Source: Dehalococcoidia bacterium
Lineage (GTDB): Bacteria; Chloroflexota; Dehalococcoidia; Lucifugimonadales; JAGWBF01
Reading direction: 5' to 3'
Length of the DNA: 16,410 nucleotides
Assembly (NCBI GenBank): GCA_021296025.1
Contig: JAGWBF010000014.1
Coordinates: 5,594-22,003 of the forward strand
Position numbers and translations under genes: made by a program. Of the stretch, positions 12,992 through 16,410 are shown one piece after another; position 1 is the first letter of the stretch, and every line of letters begins with the position of its first letter. The notes beneath the pieces are model-generated. The model saw only the letters and a list, made by a program, of their open reading frames with translations, made no database searches and was not told where the DNA came from.

Positions 12992-13501
12992 GTGAATGAA
13001 CCCGATATACCAGTAGGGCAGATCGTAGTTGGCAAGGCCATCAAACCCACCGGTGTACACGGCGAGCTGCAGGTCGAGATAATGTCCGACGTCCCGGACC
13101 GGTTCTCCGTTGGTATGGCGGTCCTCCTGGACGGTACCGAGCGCCGGATACAGCGGGCATCGGCAGTGCACAAGGGGCGGATCAACCTGAAGCTGGAGGG
13201 CATAGGCGACCGCGACCAAGCGGAAGGCTTCAGGGATATGCTGTTAACCATCCCCATGGAGGCTGCACCGGAGCTGCCCGAGGGCACCTTCTACCACTAC
13301 CAGATAATCGACATGGAGGTGCTGACCCCCGGAGGCGACAAGATCGGGAGCATCGTCGATGTGCTTCCAGTGGGAGACAACGATGTGTACGTTGTCCGAG
13401 GAGACGGCGGAGAGGTGCTGGTCCCGGGCCTGGAGGATGTTGTCCTGGAAGTGGATACGGAGAATAAACGCATGATCGTTGTGCTGCCCGATGGCCTATA
13501 G
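12992..13501 (+). CDS. rimM: Ribosome maturation factor RimM
   Basis: 169-residue 16S rRNA processing/30S maturation protein that binds S19. The N-terminal RimM domain shows VVGKAIKPTGVHGELQVEI (about 12-30). The C-terminal PRC-barrel shows YHYQIIDMEVLTPGGDKIGSIVDVL (101-125) and VLVPGLEDVVLEVDTENKRMIVVLPDGL at the end, a standard RimM finish. Start is GTG at 12992, with GGGAG 8 nt upstream. An ATG at 12996 is out of frame. Usually trmD follows directly; here an SMP-30 lactonase gene starts 20 bp later. Confidence 0.95.
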   Translation: MNEPDIPVGQIVVGKAIKPTGVHGELQVEIMSDVPDRFSVGMAVLLDGTERRIQRASAVHKGRINLKLEGIGDRDQAEGFRDMLLTIPMEAAPELPEGTFYHYQIIDMEVLTPGGDKIGSIVDVLPVGDNDVYVVRGDGGEVLVPGLEDVVLEVDTENKRMIVVLPDGL

Positions 13502-13521
13502 CATCGGAGAAGGAGGGCGCA

Positions 13522-14394
13522 ATGCCCGCTGAAATGCTCCTGCCGGAACTGGCCGACCTGGTCTCTCCCGATGAGGAGTGGGAGGAGCTGGGCTCGGGAT
13601 ACCAGCTGGCCGAGGGGCCGGTGTGGTACCGGGAGGGCGGTTACCTGCTCTTCAGCGATATACGGAACAACCGGCGAATGCGATGGACCCCAGGCCAGGG
13701 GGTGTCGGTAGAGCTGGAGCCTTCCAACTTCACCAACGGAATGACAAGGGACGGGGAGGGAAGGCTGGTATTCTGCGAGCAGTCGCTGCGAAGGGTCTCC
13801 CGCCTTGAAGCCGACGGGAGCATCACCATCATCGCCGACAGCTTCCAGGGCAAGCGGTTCAACCGGCCCAACGACCTTGTTGTGCACTCCAACGGCACCA
13901 TCTACTTCACCGACCCCATCACCGGCGGAATCGAGCCGGAGCTGGACTTCCTTGGAGTGTACATGGTGCCTCCGGACCTCAGCGGCGTTCACCTCCTGAC
14001 CGATGAAGTCGCCTTCCCCAACGGACTGGCCCTTTCGGTGGACGAAAAGCAGCTGTACGTCAACTCTTCCCGGGTCGGGCTGATCCACGTCTATGATGTG
14101 GCCGACGACGGGAGCATCCGGAGTGGCAGGGTCTTCTGCCAGCTGCAGGGGGAAGGGGAAGGCAACCCGGACGGCATGAAGCTGGATATGCAGGGAAACA
14201 TCTACTGCACGGGACCCGGCGGGCTGTGGATCATAGACCCGGCGGGACGCCACCTGGGGACCATCCCTGTCCCCGGCGACCATGCCACCAACTGCGCATG
14301 GGGTGGGGACGATTGGAAGACCCTCTTCTTCACCACCTTCTACACCCTGCGACGCATCCGCATGAAGGTAGCTGGCGTGCCTGTGCCCAGGTAG
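13522..14394 (+). CDS. SMP-30/gluconolactonase-family beta-propeller hydrolase
   Basis: 290-residue six-bladed beta-propeller lactonase (SGL/LRE family). Expected divalent-metal ligands are visible: Glu31 in LAEGPVW, Asn117 in RPNDLVV, Asn167 in PNGLALS and Asp217 in GNPDGMKLD. YFTDP (128-132) and GNIYCTGPGGLWII (225-238) are also characteristic. These enzymes hydrolyse sugar lactones or related esters in the cytosol. The substrate cannot be assigned. ATG at 13522 follows AAGGAGG at 5-nt spacing, an ideal ribosome site. It lies 20 bp after rimM on the same strand, so it probably shares the rpsP operon transcript, an unusual neighbour for ribosome genes. No signal peptide. Confidence 0.9.
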   Translation: MPAEMLLPELADLVSPDEEWEELGSGYQLAEGPVWYREGGYLLFSDIRNNRRMRWTPGQGVSVELEPSNFTNGMTRDGEGRLVFCEQSLRRVSRLEADGSITIIADSFQGKRFNRPNDLVVHSNGTIYFTDPITGGIEPELDFLGVYMVPPDLSGVHLLTDEVAFPNGLALSVDEKQLYVNSSRVGLIHVYDVADDGSIRSGRVFCQLQGEGEGNPDGMKLDMQGNIYCTGPGGLWIIDPAGRHLGTIPVPGDHATNCAWGGDDWKTLFFTTFYTLRRIRMKVAGVPVPR

Positions 14395-14410
14395 GTTCCT
14401 GCTAGACATT

Positions 14411-14422
14411 TGTCGCGCGACA
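14411..14422. other. 12-bp perfect palindrome
   Basis: TGTCGCGCGACA, a perfect palindrome without spacer, in the 75-bp convergent gap after the SMP-30 gene. It could be a protein-binding site or part of a termination structure; there is no other support. Confidence 0.4.
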
Positions 14423-14452
14423 GGGCCTGGGGCGATGGATTCGGAACAGCCT

Positions 14453-14469
14453 GGTCGGTGGGGCCGACC
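14453..14469. terminator. Hairpin in the convergent gap
   Basis: GGTCGG (14453-14458), 5-nt loop, CCGACC (14464-14469). It abuts the stop of the second desulforedoxin-like gene and lies 58 bp beyond the SMP-30 stop. There is no U-run, so intrinsic termination is uncertain. Confidence 0.35.
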
Positions 14470-14613
14470 CTAGTCGGAAGAGGGGAGCTGCCGGGGCTGC
14501 TGGATCTCCATTTCGACCTCGCAGCACTGGACGGAACCTTCCCCGGTCTTGGTGCAGAGCACCATTGTGCCGCACTTGGCGCAGACGTATCGCTTACCTA
14601 GTTGATTAGCCAT
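14470..14613 (-). CDS. Desulforedoxin-like mini-protein 2 (47 aa)
   Basis: Reads MANQLGKRYVCAKCGTMV..., with Cys11, Cys14, Cys30 and Cys31 in the CxxC...CC pattern of desulforedoxin, the single-iron Fe(Cys)4 domain also found at the N-terminus of desulfoferrodoxin. An extra Cys20 is present, and a Gln/Pro-rich tail of about 10 residues follows (QQPRQLPSSD). It is paralogous to the gene 22 bp upstream: both start MANQxGKRY with identical cysteine spacing. No strong ribosome site is visible, so coupling to the upstream gene is likely. The metal (iron or zinc) and partner are unknown. It could also be called a zinc-ribbon-like protein. The role is probably electron transfer or redox stress, by family analogy only. 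Confidence 0.8.
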   Translation of the reverse strand: MANQLGKRYVCAKCGTMVLCTKTGEGSVQCCEVEMEIQQPRQLPSSD

Positions 14614-14635
14614 GGTCGAGGCGCAGCCTGGCTGC

Positions 14636-14755
14636 TTACCCTTTCATCTGCATGGGCTGGTTGCAGCAGGCCATGGTGCCTGGCCCGGCCTTCGTCACGA
14701 TGAACTCGGACCCGCACACCGCGCAAAAGTAGCGTTTGCCCGTCTGGTTCGCCAT
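14636..14755 (-). CDS. Desulforedoxin-like mini-protein 1 (39 aa)
   Basis: A 39-residue protein starting MANQTGKRYFCAVCGSEF with Cys11, Cys14, Cys30 and Cys31. Fifteen residues separate the second and third cysteines, the same as in classical 36-residue desulforedoxin, which also begins with Ala-Asn and has a GxGT turn before CC (here GPGTMACC). This supports a rubredoxin-like Fe(Cys)4 (or Zn) site; desulforedoxin itself is a homodimer. ATG at 14755 has AGGAG 9 nt upstream, and a near-consensus promoter lies just before it. A longer in-frame-shifted minus-strand frame (14598-14822) covers the same bases but has no such motif. It is the first of two tandem paralogues. Function is inferred from family only. 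Confidence 0.82.
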   Translation of the reverse strand: MANQTGKRYFCAVCGSEFIVTKAGPGTMACCNQPMQMKG

Positions 14756-14792
14756 TGGGACTTTCTCCTGATACCGGTGCTGTCAGCAGGCG

Positions 14793-14822
14793 ATTATACG
14801 GAAGGGGGCCGAACCCAGTCAA
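14793..14822 (-). promoter_or_regulatory. Promoter of the desulforedoxin-like pair
   Basis: On the minus strand, TTGACT (14817-14822, 5/6), 18-bp spacer, perfect TATAAT (14793-14798). Predicted start near 14786 gives a leader of about 30 nt. The pair can therefore be transcribed apart from the LLM gene just upstream. Confidence 0.72.
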
Positions 14823-14837
14823 CGCAGCGGCCCGGGG

Positions 14838-15839
14838 CTAGGGCAGCAGGGGCAGGAGCTCTTCGGAGATGAACTGGAGCTTCTCCAGGCGGGCTTGGTG
14901 GTCCCTGGGAAGGTTCAGGAAGCCCAGCCCCAGGTACCGCATACCCTGCTCATGGTAGCAGCGCGAAATGGTCTCAGCGCAGTCCTGGGGGCTTCCCACG
15001 ATTGCCCAGTCTTCCATGCTCCGATCGGTGGACAGGCCCAGATCAACGGTAGTGCGCTCTTGCATGTTCCAGCCCCCGTACATGTTGGCTTTGCGGGCGG
15101 CGGCTGCCCGGGCCTCCGCCAGGGCGGTGTCCCTGTCCTTGGCAATCGCAATGACCCTCTGGGCACCAAGCAGCCCGTCGGAGGGAGTTCCCTTTTCCCT
15201 GAGGGCTTCCCAGTAGTATTCGGCCATTCGCGCCACGTCGGCCCACGCCGGCTGGGGGCCCAGCAGGCAGGAGTCGGCCTTGAAGGCGGCCCGGCGGCAC
15301 GCACCCCGGCTCTGGGCGGCGATCCAGATAGGGGGATGGGGGTCCTGCAGGGGTCGGAGGGCCATCTTGGCGCCATGCACCTGCCAGTAAGCGCCCTCAT
15401 AGTTCACTTCTTCCCCGGACCAGAGTAGCTTCATCAGCTCCAGGGACTCCTCGAATCGTGCAACCCTCTGGGAGCGGGCTGCGCCTACAGCTTCCAGCTC
15501 CACCTCCCTGTAGCCGATGCCCGTCCCCAAGACAAAGCTGCCGTTGCTGATGTGGTCCAGGGTTACGACTTGCTCGGCCAGCTCAACGGGATTGAGCATG
15601 GGCAGGAGGGCAACGCCGGTGATCAGCTTGAGGCCCGGCGCCTCGGGAGCCAGCCGCGCCAGAAGGGGCAGGGGCTGCATCCACACCGAAGGATAGGACA
15701 CCCAGTGCTGGGGAGCGTACAAGCCCATGAACCCCCAAGGACCCGCCCGGCGGGCTACGTCGGCAACATCCTCGACCTGCTGGTGCATGGAAGAGTTGGG
15801 GTCATCGACGAAATCCTTAACGTAAAGCGCAACATCCAT
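14838..15839 (-). CDS. LLM-class flavin-dependent oxidoreductase
   Basis: 333-residue luciferase-like TIM-barrel monooxygenase/reductase. Typical features are the N-terminal VALYVKDF strand, GLYAPQHW (about 39-46), LKLITGVALLPMLNPVELAEQVVTLDHISNGSFVLGTGIGYREVE (about 70-114, the LLM core around the flavin site), RFEESLELMKLLWSGEEVNYEGAYW and PHPPIWIAAQSRGACRRAA. The family uses FMN or F420, and the sequence alone does not settle which. Substrate unknown. ATG at 15839 has AAGGA 7 nt upstream. It lies 118 bp after panC and 82 bp before the desulforedoxin-like pair. Confidence 0.92.
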   Translation of the reverse strand: MDVALYVKDFVDDPNSSMHQQVEDVADVARRAGPWGFMGLYAPQHWVSYPSVWMQPLPLLARLAPEAPGLKLITGVALLPMLNPVELAEQVVTLDHISNGSFVLGTGIGYREVELEAVGAARSQRVARFEESLELMKLLWSGEEVNYEGAYWQVHGAKMALRPLQDPHPPIWIAAQSRGACRRAAFKADSCLLGPQPAWADVARMAEYYWEALREKGTPSDGLLGAQRVIAIAKDRDTALAEARAAAARKANMYGGWNMQERTTVDLGLSTDRSMEDWAIVGSPQDCAETISRCYHEQGMRYLGLGFLNLPRDHQARLEKLQFISEELLPLLP

Positions 15840-15901
15840 GGGGATATCCTTTCCAGGTTGGGAAGCTGAGTACCGGCTCTCAAGTGTATCTGAGAACTGC
15901 T

Positions 15902-15907
15902 ATTATA
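15902..15907 (-). promoter_or_regulatory. Possible -10 box for the LLM gene
   Basis: A perfect TATAAT on the minus strand, about 62 bp before the ATG. No acceptable -35 box or extended -10 TG was found. An imperfectly placed repeat, TCTCA (15878-15882) and TGAGA (15891-15895), lies just downstream in the leader. Confidence 0.3.
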
Positions 15908-15957
15908 CTCCTATGCTTCTACGCCCCTCTCCTTCCTGGGCGATGGGAGAAGACAGT

Positions 15958-16410
15958 TCAGCCAAGCATGACGTTGTCTAGAAGGCGGGTACGTCCGAAT
16001 CGTACGGCCACAGAGACCATCGCTGGAGGGCGGATGGTGTCCATCTCCTCCAGGGTTTCGGGGTCGGCGATGCTCACATAGTCGATGCCGCTTATGGAAG
16101 CTTCATCGCTCAGCATCCTCCTCACCTCGACACGTAGCACATCCGCCGAACCCTCGCCCCCGGCCCACATCTCCCTGGCGCGGGACAAGGCTTTGAAGAT
16201 GACGGGGGAGGCCCGCCTCTCATCCTTCGACAGATACACGTTCCGGCTGCTCAACGCCAGGCCATCGGCTTCCCGCACCGTCGGGACGATCCGGATTTCT
16301 ACGTCCATGTCCAGGTCTGCCGCCATTCGTCGTATCACAGCTACCTGCTGGCCATCCTTCTGGCCGAAGTAGGCGACGTCCGGCTCCACGATGTTGAACA
16401 GCTTGCTGAC
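15958..16410 (-). CDS. panC: Pantoate-beta-alanine ligase PanC, C-terminal part
   Basis: Cut by the window end; the frame is open at 16410 and the visible 150 residues are the C-terminal half. They begin VSKLFNIVEPDVAYFGQKDGQQ, the classic PanC segment. Then come LALSSRNVYLSKDERR (the SSRN.YL signature of the ATP/pantoate site), IDYVSIADPETLEEMD, and a normal C-terminus. PanC condenses pantoate and beta-alanine with ATP to make pantothenate for CoA. A GTG at 16389 is internal and not the start. The missing N-terminus, with the HIGH-like nucleotide motif, lies beyond the window. Confidence 0.96.
   Translation of the reverse strand, partial: VSKLFNIVEPDVAYFGQKDGQQVAVIRRMAADLDMDVEIRIVPTVREADGLALSSRNVYLSKDERRASPVIFKALSRAREMWAGGEGSADVLRVEVRRMLSDEASISGIDYVSIADPETLEEMDTIRPPAMVSVAVRFGRTRLLDNVMLG

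Noticed and set aside
13297..14409. Long minus-strand open frame (370 codons) opposite rimM and the SMP-30 gene
   Set aside because: Both plus-strand genes have full domain motifs and ribosome sites; the antisense frame has none.
14598..14822. Minus-strand 74-codon frame over the first desulforedoxin-like gene
   Set aside because: It covers the same bases in a different phase, starts inside the predicted promoter region, and lacks the cysteine motif seen in the chosen frame.

Overview
The window is GC-rich, gene-dense bacterial DNA with short intergenic gaps, bacterial ribosome-binding sites and sigma70-like promoters. It carries ordinary housekeeping genes (ribosomal protein S16, KhpA, RimM, AcpS, MetF, NnrDE, PanC). 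It also carries a molybdenum-hydroxylase operon, a luciferase-like flavin monooxygenase, an SDR, an SMP-30 lactonase and desulforedoxin-type mini-proteins. This mix, plus short palindromic repeats, is reminiscent of Chloroflexota (Dehalococcoidia or SAR202-like). That placement is a tentative inference from gene content; no rRNA marker is present.

Layout. (1) 1-1127 (+): 3' part of glycolate oxidase iron-sulfur subunit glcF. (2) 1173-3262 (-), convergent with it: an SDR and a class V alanine/serine-glyoxylate aminotransferase, with an extended -10 promoter just upstream. (3) 3344-8007 (-): a tight run of cofactor genes in transcription order: xdhC/coxI-like factor, MocA-like nucleotidyltransferase, metF, acpS, nnrDE. 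(4) 8008-8583: a gene-free island of palindromic and direct repeats, ending in a hairpin terminator. (5) 8584-12228 (-): a three-subunit molybdenum hydroxylase operon (FAD, 2x[2Fe-2S], molybdopterin subunits). (6) 12229-12391: divergent promoters with nearly adjacent -35 boxes. (7) 12392-14394 (+): rpsP, khpA, rimM, then an SMP-30 lactonase where trmD-rplS would usually follow. (8) 14470-14755 (-): two tandem desulforedoxin-like mini-proteins of 39 and 47 residues with their own promoter. (9) 14838-15839 (-): an LLM-class flavin oxidoreductase. (10) 15958-16410 (-): the C-terminal part of panC, cut by the window edge.

How the genes fit together. GlcF would help make glyoxylate from glycolate and the convergent aminotransferase would convert glyoxylate to glycine. 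The XdhC- and MocA-like proteins would finish and load the molybdenum cofactor of the hydroxylase encoded upstream. metF, acpS and nnrDE handle folate, phosphopantetheine and NAD(P)HX. No transposase, CRISPR array, phage gene, tRNA or rRNA was seen.

The most unusual items are the tandem desulforedoxin-like mini-proteins, an SDR with all four classical catalytic-tetrad positions substituted, the repeat island, and the rpsP operon that lacks trmD-rplS after rimM.
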